Positions 25,766 to 33,430 of a stretch of 64,000 nt of DNA are shown here, in pieces; position 1 is the first letter of the stretch, and each line of letters starts with the position of its first letter. Origin of the DNA: an uncultured Pseudomonadales bacterium (GTDB lineage Bacteria > Pseudomonadota > Gammaproteobacteria > Pseudomonadales > Azotimanducaceae); NCBI GenBank assembly GCA_951813295.1, contig CATOTI010000002.1, positions 620,001 through 684,000 of the forward strand, given 5' to 3'. The notes under the pieces were generated by a model. It was not told the origin of the DNA. It was given only the letters and a program-made list of their open reading frames with translations, and did not search any database. The translations under genes and the position numbers were made by a program.

Positions 25766-26138
25766 CGCCGACGACGGCGATCGCTTCGACCTCGATGAGA
25801 ATGTGCGGCTGGAATAGCGAATGAACGCCGATCAGCGTGTTCGCGGCCATCCGGTCGGGATCGTTGAAAACATCACCGTAGCCCGCGAACGCAGCCGGGG
25901 CTTTGTCGGGCGAATAGTCGACGACGTAGGTCGTGAGCTTCACGACATCGGTCGGCTCGGCGCCCGCGGCGGCGAGTCGACTCTTGAGGTTGGCAAAGGC
26001 TTCCTTCGACTGGGCTTCGAGACCTTCCGATTCGCCGACCTGGCCCGAGACGAAGATCTGTTTGACGCCGTTCGATTCGACGGCGACCGCCTGCGAGAAA
26101 CCGAGGCGGGGCTGGGGGTCGATGTACTGACGTGGCAT
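25758..26138 (-). CDS. RidA/YjgF-family protein without the canonical arginine
   Basis: Small trimer-forming RidA-fold protein, 126 residues. The pattern IFVSGQVGESEGLEAQSKEA and later TLIGVHSLFQPHILIEVEAIAV follows the family. In E. coli RidA an Arg (R105) binds the imine/enamine carboxylate; the corresponding position here is Asn (AANTLIGV). The protein may therefore not be a canonical imine deaminase and could belong to another YjgF subgroup. It sits inside the operon between PhyH and TauD genes (gap 28 nt upstream, 8-nt overlap downstream). RidA-like proteins in catabolic operons often handle reactive intermediates; this is inference. Confidence 0.85.
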   Translation of the reverse strand: MPRQYIDPQPRLGFSQAVAVESNGVKQIFVSGQVGESEGLEAQSKEAFANLKSRLAAAGAEPTDVVKLTTYVVDYSPDKAPAAFAGYGDVFNDPDRMAANTLIGVHSLFQPHILIEVEAIAVVGDE

Positions 26139-26166
26139 GGGTGTCCTTTTCCTTGAGGTTCGAAAA

Positions 26167-27093
26167 TCAATCGCGCGACGTCGGCGACATTTCGCCGGTC
26201 TGCGCCGACGCCGGCTTGAAATAGCGCATCCGTTGCGCCGGAACGCCCTCGTTCCCGTAGGCCGTCCAGGTCGTGAAGCCGAGCAGTTCCTTTTCCCTTT
26301 CGCTCAAGCGTTCGGCGACCTCGGATCGAAGTGAATAAGGGTAGTTCACCAGCGGTCGAATCATCGGCGCGACGAAGTTCTGCGTCACGCCTAAGCGAAA
26401 CTCGTCCGTCGTTCGATTGATTCCCGTCGCGTGCCAGGTGCGGCCTTCCCAGAGGATCAGCGAACCCGCCGGCGCTTCGGCCGGTACGGCATCGAGAAAC
26501 GTCGCGTCATGCTGGGGCTGCATCCCAGACCGATGGCTACCGGGCACGAAGAGCGTCGCGCCGTTGGCGCGCGTGAAGTCGGTAACGGTCCACATGAGCG
26601 TCACCATGCAGGCCGGAAAGAGCGAATGCCCAGGCTCGAATTCAGCCGATTTCGCGACATTGCTGAAACGAATGTCGCCGAGCCGTGGCGTCGGTCGATC
26701 GCCTTCGAGCGACGGCGTCCAGAACTGATCCGCGTGCATGGCCATCCGCGAATTGCCGGGACCAGCAATCGGCGCATTCGAGCACGACAGCACGTAATCG
26801 TCGCCGAGAACATGGCGGACCATCTCATGCGATTCATCGGCGCACGTCAGGAGCTCCAGGAACGCCGCCCCTTTGTTCAAGACGTTCGCAATCCATTGCG
26901 TGTTGCCGTCCTGGCGATGATCGATCGAAGCGTCCGTCTCGGCAGCGGCCTGATCGACGAGGCGGGCGCGGAGTCGACCCCGTAAATCGGCCGGAATAAC
27001 GCCTGAGATGATGCAGTAGCCGGCTTCATCGAGGTTCGCTTTCGCGATTTCGAGATCACGCGTCGGGCTCACTATGCCGATCGCTTCACTCAT
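26167..27093 (-). CDS. PhyH-family Fe(II)/2-oxoglutarate oxygenase
   Basis: PhyH-type oxygenase, 308 residues. Iron site HxD is MAMHADQFWTP (about 119-121). LFVPGSHRSGM precedes the distal-His region LWEGRTWHATGINRTTDEFR, in which the final Arg should bind 2-oxoglutarate. The start ATG at 27093 overlaps the stop of the NTF2-like gene by 8 nt, which argues for coupling and against the longer reading from 27150. Substrate unknown. It is one of three 2OG-type enzymes in this operon and ends 28 nt before the RidA gene. Confidence 0.86.
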   Translation of the reverse strand: MSEAIGIVSPTRDLEIAKANLDEAGYCIISGVIPADLRGRLRARLVDQAAAETDASIDHRQDGNTQWIANVLNKGAAFLELLTCADESHEMVRHVLGDDYVLSCSNAPIAGPGNSRMAMHADQFWTPSLEGDRPTPRLGDIRFSNVAKSAEFEPGHSLFPACMVTLMWTVTDFTRANGATLFVPGSHRSGMQPQHDATFLDAVPAEAPAGSLILWEGRTWHATGINRTTDEFRLGVTQNFVAPMIRPLVNYPYSLRSEVAERLSEREKELLGFTTWTAYGNEGVPAQRMRYFKPASAQTGEMSPTSRD

Positions 27094-27577
27094 CACGCGG
27101 CCCTCCAGCGACGAACATCGTCTCGGCCCAGCCACCTTCATACGGCGCAAAGAACCGCGGATGGATCACCATGTCCTCGAAGCGCCAGCCCTCACTCGTC
27201 CGCTGATAGGTCTCCTGATATCGCGCAGCGAGCCAGATCCCGCGTTTTGAATCATCACGACGCCGCGTCTGCGTGCACGGTTGCCAGAGATACCACTGGC
27301 CGTCGGCCCGATCGCCCGTGACTTCGATCAGCGGATTCGTGACGTGATGAATCGCAAAGCCCATCACGTCCGAGACCGTCGCGAAGTGCGTTCGGATCGC
27401 CTCACGACCTTCAAAACGGCCCATGAACCCACCGTCCCAGACGCCCGCTTCGACGAAGAGATCCGCGATCCCGTCGGGGTCATAGTCGGCATCGCATGCG
27501 GCACAGTAGCGGGCTTTCAGCACCTTGATAGCTGATTCGTCTTCGAGGCGTTGTACTCGTTCTTCGAGTGTCGGCAT
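27086..27577 (-). CDS. NTF2-like (SnoaL/nuclear transport factor) protein
   Basis: Cone-shaped NTF2-fold protein of 163 residues. Typical features: an N-terminal amphipathic helix (ERVQRLEDESAIKVLKARYC), DADYDPDGIADLFVEAGVWD, REAIRTHF and a final curved sheet (YLWQPCTQTR, QETYQRTSEGWRFEDMVIH). Family members include ketosteroid isomerases, scytalone dehydratase and many pathway isomerases or chaperones. The ATG at 27577 (MPTLEER) is chosen over an upstream basic leader. It sits between two PhyH genes, 16 nt from one and overlapping the other. It may isomerise or dehydrate the oxidised product; function not known. Confidence 0.82.
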   Translation of the reverse strand: MPTLEERVQRLEDESAIKVLKARYCAACDADYDPDGIADLFVEAGVWDGGFMGRFEGREAIRTHFATVSDVMGFAIHHVTNPLIEVTGDRADGQWYLWQPCTQTRRRDDSKRGIWLAARYQETYQRTSEGWRFEDMVIHPRFFAPYEGGWAETMFVAGGPRDE

Positions 27578-27593
27578 CAAGTTCTCTCCACGA

Positions 27594-28487
27594 TCAAGGC
27601 TCGACCCACGGGCGAACCTGCGCAAATCGTCCCGATCGCCAGACGGCTTCTCCGAGCGGCGGTAACGGCGCCGATGGTTTACCCAGCGCCTTCGCCGCCG
27701 CAGCACGCCGGGCGACCGAAGAGTTCGGATGCGGTGTCTCGTCACGCTCGATCCAGACGACGTCGTCGCCGAGAAAGCGCACTACGAGCGAGCGCCGCCG
27801 GCGTCCCGGCGGTGTGCCGCCACCGGCATGTAGACAGCCGATATGAAACGCCATCAGATCGCCGGGCTCGAGCGCACTACCAACGATGTCCCACTGATCC
27901 CGTTCGCTTTCGATGTCCGGTATTCGCGGCAGCGCACTGTCGGGATAGAGCGGCGCCGTGTCATCGCCCGGTTCGAACCGCGAACCGTTGTAGGTTTTGC
28001 CGCGATGCGAACCGCGTACGACCTCGAGGCTGCCTTCACGCGGCAACGGATCGAGTGGGATCCAGATCGCGACGAGTTTCGGTCCCTCGAAGTTGCCGTA
28101 GGGTGTGTCCTGATGCCAGGGCGTCCGCCGTGTACCCGACGGACCTTGTTTCATGAACACCTGCTCGCCCATGAACCAGGCCGGACTCTTGCCGCCGAAG
28201 AGCCCACGGGCGATGTCGGCAATCGGCGTGGCCGCCAAGAGATCGCGATAGACGGGTTCGCGCAGGGAATAGCCCGTATCAGCGATGAACTCCTCGTCCT
28301 CGCGCGCGGAGAAGTCCTGCAGGTTGGGTGATTTCCGGCCGTAGCTCCACGCCCAGGCGGCTTCGACGAATCGCATCGCGTCGGCGTCGAGCACGCGCTT
28401 CAGTACCACGACACCATCTTGCGCGTATTGCTCGCTCCAGGCCTCGAACGGGTTCGAATCCGGTCCGGGTTCAGATGACTCCGTCAT
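27594..28487 (-). CDS. PhyH-family Fe(II)/2-oxoglutarate oxygenase
   Basis: PhyH-type oxygenase, 297 residues. The iron motif PWHQDTPYGNF gives HxD (about 123-125). VAIWIPLDPLPREGSLEVV and RGSHRGKTY are typical core strands, and the distal His is in LMAFHIGCLHAGGGT, followed by an Arg-rich strand. Its start overlaps the end of the CoA-transferase gene by 17 nt, a hallmark of translational coupling. The closeness to a family III CoA-transferase suggests that a CoA thioester is oxidised by alpha- or beta-hydroxylation, as phytanoyl-CoA dioxygenase does. The substrate is unknown. Confidence 0.87.
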   Translation of the reverse strand: MTESSEPGPDSNPFEAWSEQYAQDGVVVLKRVLDADAMRFVEAAWAWSYGRKSPNLQDFSAREDEEFIADTGYSLREPVYRDLLAATPIADIARGLFGGKSPAWFMGEQVFMKQGPSGTRRTPWHQDTPYGNFEGPKLVAIWIPLDPLPREGSLEVVRGSHRGKTYNGSRFEPGDDTAPLYPDSALPRIPDIESERDQWDIVGSALEPGDLMAFHIGCLHAGGGTPPGRRRRSLVVRFLGDDVVWIERDETPHPNSSVARRAAAAKALGKPSAPLPPLGEAVWRSGRFAQVRPWVEP

Positions 28488-29676
28488 TCTTCAGTCCTTC
28501 GATGTCGGCTTCATCAAAGCCGAGCGCGCCGAGAATCTCGCCGTTGTGTTCACCCAACGACGGCGCGCGGCCGATCTCAGGTGGTGTCTCCGAAAAGCGC
28601 CACGGTGCACCGTGCACCCTGAGCGTCTTGTCGAAATCCGGGTAGTCGACTTCCGTGACATAGCCGTTCGCGACGACATCCGGATCCCGCGCGGCCTCGA
28701 GCATGGTGTTGACGGGGGCTGCGACGATATCGGCGCCGCGCAATTTCGCGACCCAATCATCGCGACTACCCGTCGCGAAGAGTTCATCGAGCTTCGCGAA
28801 GAAACGCGCCCGCTCATCCTCCGGGCCATGGATGACGCCGAGATCCGCAAACCCCGACCGCTCGAGTTCATCAAAAAAGCCGACCGCACGCATGGCGTCG
28901 GCCCATTTGGGTGATGCCAATTGAAAGACGAGCGGCTTTCCGTCCGCGTCCTCGAACGTCGCGCTGATCCCCGCGTGGCGTTTCGATCCGGTGATTCGTG
29001 CGCGCCCGGTAATCGGTGGTTCGTCGCGCCACATGGCGTTAGTCAACGTCCAGCCCATGAGACGGATCTGACCGCCGAGCAGCGACGTATCGATGCGCTG
29101 ACCAACGCCCGTCGTTTTGGCGCAATACAAACCCGTCATGATCGCGCCGAACGTGATCATGGCGCAGGTTTCATCGGCGACCGATGCGATCCCGGTCGTG
29201 GCGGGCATACCGGGCATCGAGAAGACCTCAGTGATGCCACCGAGACCCTGCGCCATTGCATCTGTCGCCGGTAGGTCGGCGTGCGGCCCGGCCGGGCCGT
29301 AGCCCGATAGCGACACATACACGAGTTTCGGGTTCACGGACTTCAGGTCGTCGTAACCGAAACCGTTCTTCTCGGCCGCACCCGGGCGAAAGTTCTGCCC
29401 AAAAACGTCGGCGTGCGAGACGAGATCCTTCAAGATCGCGCGGCCCCGTTCGGACTTGAGGTTGAGCGTCAAACTCTTGACGCCCCGGTTGTTCGTCTCG
29501 AAATACGAACTCGGCCAGTCGGACTCCGCGGCCGTCCGGCGCGAGCCGTCACCGACGCCCGGCACTTCGATCTTGACGACCTCGGCGCCGAGGTCCGCCA
29601 TCAGCGAATACGGCACGGTGCCGGCCTGCGCGATCGAGCAGGCAACGACCTTCACCCCGTCGAGTGGTCCCGGCAT
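28471..29676 (-). CDS. CaiB/BaiF (family III) CoA-transferase
   Basis: Family III CoA-transferase of 401 residues, homologous to formyl-CoA and carnitine-CoA transferases. Recognisable segments are MADLGAEVVKIEVPG, VYVSLSGYGP, and LPATDAMAQGLGG, where Asp139 is the likely nucleophile that forms the mixed anhydride with the acyl group. It would load a carboxylic acid with CoA from another thioester. It is followed by a PhyH gene that overlaps its end by 17 nt, and preceded by a cupin gene 20 nt away. This arrangement suggests that the operon activates and then oxidises an acid substrate. Confidence 0.9.
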   Translation of the reverse strand: MPGPLDGVKVVACSIAQAGTVPYSLMADLGAEVVKIEVPGVGDGSRRTAAESDWPSSYFETNNRGVKSLTLNLKSERGRAILKDLVSHADVFGQNFRPGAAEKNGFGYDDLKSVNPKLVYVSLSGYGPAGPHADLPATDAMAQGLGGITEVFSMPGMPATTGIASVADETCAMITFGAIMTGLYCAKTTGVGQRIDTSLLGGQIRLMGWTLTNAMWRDEPPITGRARITGSKRHAGISATFEDADGKPLVFQLASPKWADAMRAVGFFDELERSGFADLGVIHGPEDERARFFAKLDELFATGSRDDWVAKLRGADIVAAPVNTMLEAARDPDVVANGYVTEVDYPDFDKTLRVHGAPWRFSETPPEIGRAPSLGEHNGEILGALGFDEADIEGLKNDGVI

Positions 29677-29696
29677 GCGTTTAAGCCTCGCGAACG

Positions 29697-30044
29697 TCAG
29701 GCATCGAGTTCCTCGGGCGGACGAACGAAGGGCTCTGGCAACGACGTCTTCGACAGACCAATGATCGCCGTATAGCCGTGGTGCTCCTCTTCGATATGGA
29801 GCGTCCGTTCGGGAATGTCGAAGCGCGTCCCGGCAACACAGTCGTGTACTTCACCCGTCGCCGGATCCTGGAACCGGAACGTTCCGTCGGTGATGTAGAT
29901 ATGCATGCTGACGTCGTGCCAATGAATGGGCGTACCGCCCGATGGTTCGGCATCGAACTTGGACCCATGCAGACCGTCACGTTCGATCTCGTCGAACGCC
30001 TCACGATCTCCCTTGAAGTAGCCGTGCTGTACCGTGATCGCCAT
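29697..30044 (-). CDS. Cupin-domain protein
   Basis: Small single-domain cupin of 115 residues. The first cupin motif is GTPIHWHDVSMHIYITDG, with the metal-binding HxH and a third His. The second motif is partial (FDIPERTLHIEEEHHGY). ATG at 30044 is preceded by GAGG about 6 nt upstream and is preferred to a TTG at 30068. Cupins of this size bind metal and may act as small dioxygenases, isomerases or ligand sensors. The gene heads a minus-strand operon of seven genes and is divergent from the MFS transporter gene, so the 60-nt gap probably contains promoters for both. Confidence 0.78.
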   Translation of the reverse strand: MAITVQHGYFKGDREAFDEIERDGLHGSKFDAEPSGGTPIHWHDVSMHIYITDGTFRFQDPATGEVHDCVAGTRFDIPERTLHIEEEHHGYTAIIGLSKTSLPEPFVRPPEELDA

Positions 30045-30104
30045 CACCGCCTCGCTGACCTGGCTCAAATTGCTCGTCGATAGTAACGCCGTCGATCAAA
30101 TTTC

Positions 30105-31439
30105 GTGGAACACGCGCCGACCGCGCGGCCGAGCACATATGCTCGATACACCTTCGTTGGAAACACCCGCCGTTTGAGTACCGCCGAGCAGACGTCCGAA
30201 TCGCCTTCACCCAAACGCGCACGTTTCTTCTACGGCTGGGTCATCGTCGCGGTCATGGCGACGGCGAGCGCCATCAGCATGGCGATGGGGACGCTCAACT
30301 TCGGACTCTTCGTTCGGCCGATGGGCGATGAGCTCGGCATCAGCCGTGCGACCTTCGGTTGGGCGCAGAGCGTACGAAGCTTTGCCGGCGCGCTCACGAG
30401 CCCGTGGATCGGCCGCATCATCGATAAGTTCGGCGCGCGTTGGCTATTGGCCGGGGCGACCTTCGCGACGGCGCTGGCGATGCTGGCCTTGGGCGGCATT
30501 CAGTCCGGCTGGCAGATGGTGTTGCTGTTCGGTGTGATCGGTCTGACGGGTTTCGCTGCCCCAGGATCACTCGTGACGTCGGTCCCCGTCATGAAGTGGT
30601 TCGAAACGAAGCGTGGCCGCGCGGTCGCCATGCTCTCGCTCGGCATTCCGATCGGCGCGCTCTTGCTCCTGCCCCTGACCCAACTCCTGATCGACTATCT
30701 CGGCTGGCGCACGGCATGGGTCGTGCTCGGTATCTTCGGCGCCGTCGTGATCATTCCGCTGTCCATCATCTTCGTACGTCGTCAACCGGAAGACATGGGC
30801 CTCAGGGTAGACGGCGGCGACCCGCACGATCCCGACGGCCCGGCCCCGCCCGAAACCGTGTCCCTGACACTGAAAGAGGCGATTCGTACACCCTCCTTTT
30901 GGGCCCTGACGATCGTCTTCAGTCTCGTGAGCATGAGCATCGGCACGATCGGTCTGCACCGCATGCCGGCCTTCATCGACCGCGGTATCGACGCACTCGA
31001 CGTCGCCCTGGCCACATCGCTCGACGCGATCTTCGCGGGGGTCGCGACGTTCGGGATGGGCATGATGTCGGACAAGTTCCCGTCGAAATACCTCGGCGCC
31101 TTCGGCTTCGTGCTGCTCTCACTCGCCAGCGTCATCACGATCTACGCGACCACGACCCCTTTGATGTACTTCTCGATGGCGGTTTTCGGTCTCGGCATCG
31201 GCGGCATGATGTTTCTGCAAAACGTCGTCTGGGCCGAGTACTTCGGCCGGATGCATCTCGGTGCGATTCGCGGCGCCGTGATGCCCATCACGCTCGTCGT
31301 CGGCGGGATCGGCGCCCCCCTTGCGGGCTACATCCGCGACGCCACCGGCACTTACGACGTCGTCTGGTGGGTCGGTGCAGCGCTGCTATTCGTCGGCGCC
31401 GTCGCCGTGGTGCTCGCCAAACCGCCGCAACACGCTTAA
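30105..31439 (+). CDS. Major facilitator superfamily (MFS) transporter
   Basis: Twelve-helix transporter of about 420-444 residues. Transmembrane segments begin at FFYGWVIVAVMATASA and the first hexahelical half contains the MFS loop motif RIIDKFGARWLLA between helices 2 and 3. The second half contains the equivalent GMMSDKFPSKYLGAF. It resembles monocarboxylate/oxalate-type or sugar-acid transporters but specificity cannot be assigned. The start is uncertain: GTG at 30105 gives a long leader, whereas TTG at 30174 (LSTAEQ) starts closer to the first helix. It is divergent from the oxygenase operon, so it may import that operon's substrate. Its end overlaps the convergent NTF2-like gene by 4 nt. 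Confidence 0.85.
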   Translation: MEHAPTARPSTYARYTFVGNTRRLSTAEQTSESPSPKRARFFYGWVIVAVMATASAISMAMGTLNFGLFVRPMGDELGISRATFGWAQSVRSFAGALTSPWIGRIIDKFGARWLLAGATFATALAMLALGGIQSGWQMVLLFGVIGLTGFAAPGSLVTSVPVMKWFETKRGRAVAMLSLGIPIGALLLLPLTQLLIDYLGWRTAWVVLGIFGAVVIIPLSIIFVRRQPEDMGLRVDGGDPHDPDGPAPPETVSLTLKEAIRTPSFWALTIVFSLVSMSIGTIGLHRMPAFIDRGIDALDVALATSLDAIFAGVATFGMGMMSDKFPSKYLGAFGFVLLSLASVITIYATTTPLMYFSMAVFGLGIGGMMFLQNVVWAEYFGRMHLGAIRGAVMPITLVVGGIGAPLAGYIRDATGTYDVVWWVGAALLFVGAVAVVLAKPPQHA

Positions 31440-31840
31440 GCGTCAACCTCGGCAAGCCCGAGGTTGTGGCGAAGCTGAACACCCCAACCGCCCGACGATC
31501 GGCGCGTGGCAATCCAGATCGCCTGATAGGCGGCGGAAGAACCGCCATCACGATCGATGCGGCGAAAACGCATCCGGAAGACCGCCGATGTCGACGAGGA
31601 GAGAATCTCGTCCATCGCATCGAAGTCCGTATGACTCCAGTTCGGATCGGTCTCGAGGATCAGGTCCCAGGGATGCGCCGCCACGACGCCGCAATCGGCT
31701 TCGGCCTTGAGCGTCAGCGCGACGCCGTTAAAGTTCTGGTACGTGAACGGAAATGAAGTCGAACCGCGATAAGCCGCCAGATCGCGGTCATTGATCGCCT
31801 TGGCGTGGCGCCGCACGGCATCAATCGCGTCATCCATCAA
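31436..31840 (-). CDS. NTF2-like small protein
   Basis: Protein of 134 residues with a likely NTF2/SnoaL-like fold. It has an N-terminal helix (AIDAVRRHAKAINDRDLAAY) and later sheet-forming stretches (VFRMRFRRIDRDGG, AAYQAIWIATRRSSGGWGVQLR). A tight ending HNLGLAEVDA follows. The family handles small hydrophobic ligands or performs isomerisations; no catalytic residues can be named. Convergent with the MFS gene by 4 nt. There is no signal peptide. Function unknown; assignment is moderate and based on overall pattern. Confidence 0.68.
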   Translation of the reverse strand: MMDDAIDAVRRHAKAINDRDLAAYRGSTSFPFTYQNFNGVALTLKAEADCGVVAAHPWDLILETDPNWSHTDFDAMDEILSSSTSAVFRMRFRRIDRDGGSSAAYQAIWIATRRSSGGWGVQLRHNLGLAEVDA

Positions 31841-31946
31841 TTCGCGCCGAGAAGGTGAATCCGGTGCCGATTCCTCGGACCCGGATTCATGAATCGCCTC
31901 GATCGAGGGCGTAGGCTGAATTCACCACTTGATGAGGAGTAACGGC

Positions 31947-32204
31947 ATGACCTCCATGGCAGCGCTCACGAGCTTCATCGGTTGGTGCACGGTGATCAAC
32001 GCGGTTTTCCTGCTTGCCTTCATGGTGTTCTTCGCCATCGTCGACAAGAGCGAAGACGGTTTCGTCGTGAAGTTGATGTCGAGCATCTTCGGAAATACGC
32101 GCGACGATATCTTGACGACGTTCTTCCGGATTTTTCAGCAGTACCGGCTGTTGTTCATCTTCTTCAACCTGACGCCCTACATCGCACTCAAGGCGATGAG
32201 CTGA
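31947..32204 (+). CDS. Small membrane protein, DUF6868-like
   Basis: An 85-residue protein with two predicted transmembrane helices: FIGWCTVINAVFLLAFMVFFAIV near the N-terminus and LLFIFFNLTPYIALKAM near the C-terminus. A central cytoplasmic or periplasmic segment (KSEDGFVVKLMSSIFGN...FRIFQQYR) links them. This pattern (GWCTVIN at the start, FNLxPYIALK at the end) matches the family I know as DUF6868, of unknown function. ATG at 31947 is chosen because GAGGAG lies 7 nt upstream; earlier TTG/ATG codons at 31929-31932 are less well placed. It stands alone between convergent or divergent neighbours and ends 13 nt from the methyltransferase gene. Confidence 0.75.
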   Translation: MTSMAALTSFIGWCTVINAVFLLAFMVFFAIVDKSEDGFVVKLMSSIFGNTRDDILTTFFRIFQQYRLLFIFFNLTPYIALKAMS

Positions 32205-32217
32205 CGTGAAAGAAAAG

Positions 32218-32958
32218 TCACTCGGGCTTTCTGAACTTCAACGTCATTCGGTCGCTTTCGCCGATCGATGTGTACTTTTCATCGTCACCGGTGCGCAGGA
32301 AAGGTGCGAGTGACCAGACGCCGTCGGGATGATCCGCGGTATCGAGCGGATTGGCATTCACCTCGCTCGATGCCTCGAGAACGAATCCCGCCCGCTCCGC
32401 GATTTCCTTCGTATACGCCTCGGTGACATATCCCGTCGTGTGCATGCTCTCCATGTCGGCTTCGGGTTTCGCGCGATGCTCGACGACGCCCAGCACGCCG
32501 CCTGGCTTGAGGACTTGAAAGAACGCGGCGAAATATTCGTGCTCCTGGTCCGCCATGATCCAGTTGTGCACGTTGCGGAAAGTGAGCGCGAGATCCACGG
32601 ATCCGGCCGGTGCGACACTCACTTCGTGCGGCGGATTGATATGACGCATCGTGACGCGTCCGAAGATCTCGGGCTCGCGGTACATGCGTTTTTCGAACAT
32701 CTCGAGCACCTGCGGCATGTAGGGCAGGATGCCGTCCGGCGAAAAGTGCGCGAGGTAAAGCCGCCCTTCGTCGGCGAGATACGGCGCCAGAATCTCCGTG
32801 TACCAGCCGACGGCGGGCAGGATCTCGAGCACCGTCATATCGGGACGCAGGCCGAAGAAGTCGAGCGTCTCGACGGGATGTCGAGCAGCGTTGCGGGCGA
32901 GATTGCGCGGGTGGCGATGCGCGCCGTTTGCGAGTGATTCGAGCTTTGCGTCTGCCAT
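32218..32958 (-). CDS. Class I SAM-dependent methyltransferase (COG4798-like)
   Basis: Predicted methyltransferase of 246 residues. The SAM site is VLEILPAVGWYTEILAPYL, a variant of motif I in which the usual GxGxG is relaxed. HFSPDGILPYMP follows and the acidic and post motifs are LALTFRNVHNW and LKPGGVLGVVEHRAK. Conserved Trp/His pairs (NVHNWIM) are typical of the family COG4798, often annotated as predicted methyltransferase and in some members secreted; no signal peptide is evident here. The target is unknown. It is 29 nt upstream (in minus-strand direction, downstream) of the frameshifted SnoaL-like gene, probably cotranscribed with it. Confidence 0.8.
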   Translation of the reverse strand: MADAKLESLANGAHRHPRNLARNAARHPVETLDFFGLRPDMTVLEILPAVGWYTEILAPYLADEGRLYLAHFSPDGILPYMPQVLEMFEKRMYREPEIFGRVTMRHINPPHEVSVAPAGSVDLALTFRNVHNWIMADQEHEYFAAFFQVLKPGGVLGVVEHRAKPEADMESMHTTGYVTEAYTKEIAERAGFVLEASSEVNANPLDTADHPDGVWSLAPFLRTGDDEKYTSIGESDRMTLKFRKPE

Positions 32959-33027
32959 GACGTTCTTCCTTCTTAGCTTGGGTCTTTTTAGGTGACGGGG
33001 ATGAGTGGGCGGCGCCGATCGCGTCTT

Positions 33028-33416
33028 TCAGGCCGAACCGGCGGCCTGGAGCGCCTTGAAGAGCCCACGTGCCTGATAGCTGTCCGCGTACTCGCGCAGA
33101 TCCGTGATTCGATCCAACTGAACGGAGGCGACGACGCAAACGCGCATGCGCATTGTTCCCCGTCCGGCAAAGTACCGACAACGTCGTGCTCTTCCACAAA
33201 TCCGTCCATCGTGTCTTGCGCCACGACATTTTCGTAGCGGAAATCCTTCACCACCGAGACCGAACCTTGCGCAAAAGCGATCAAGCCACGCAGGTCCATC
33301 GCCGGGCCGCCATTCTGGGTACCGACGAAATCGGCCGCGCAGACGGAACGCATCGCGTCCGCATCACCTCGTTCGATCGCGTCGAAGAGTCGCCTTCCCA
33401 AATCCTTGTTGGTCAT
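33028..33416 (-). pseudogene. SnoaL-like protein with a frameshift
   Basis: The first reading gives MTNKDLGRRLFDAIERGDAD, AADFVGTQNGGPAMDLRG and TMDGFVEEHDVVGTLPDGEQ, a typical SnoaL/NTF2-like protein. After the GEQ it stops making sense, but the +1 frame continues the family pattern: AMRVCVVASVQLDRITDLRE, then YADSYQARGLFKAL and a TGA at 33028. One missing base at about 33141-33152, within GCGCATGCGCA, joins the two to a 129-residue protein. The 389-nt span is one base short of a multiple of three. The repeat-like GCATGC context may have provoked slippage or an assembly error. It lies between a methyltransferase and an SDR gene on the same strand. Confidence 0.75.
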
Positions 33417-33430
33417 TCGTTTTCCTTCCG

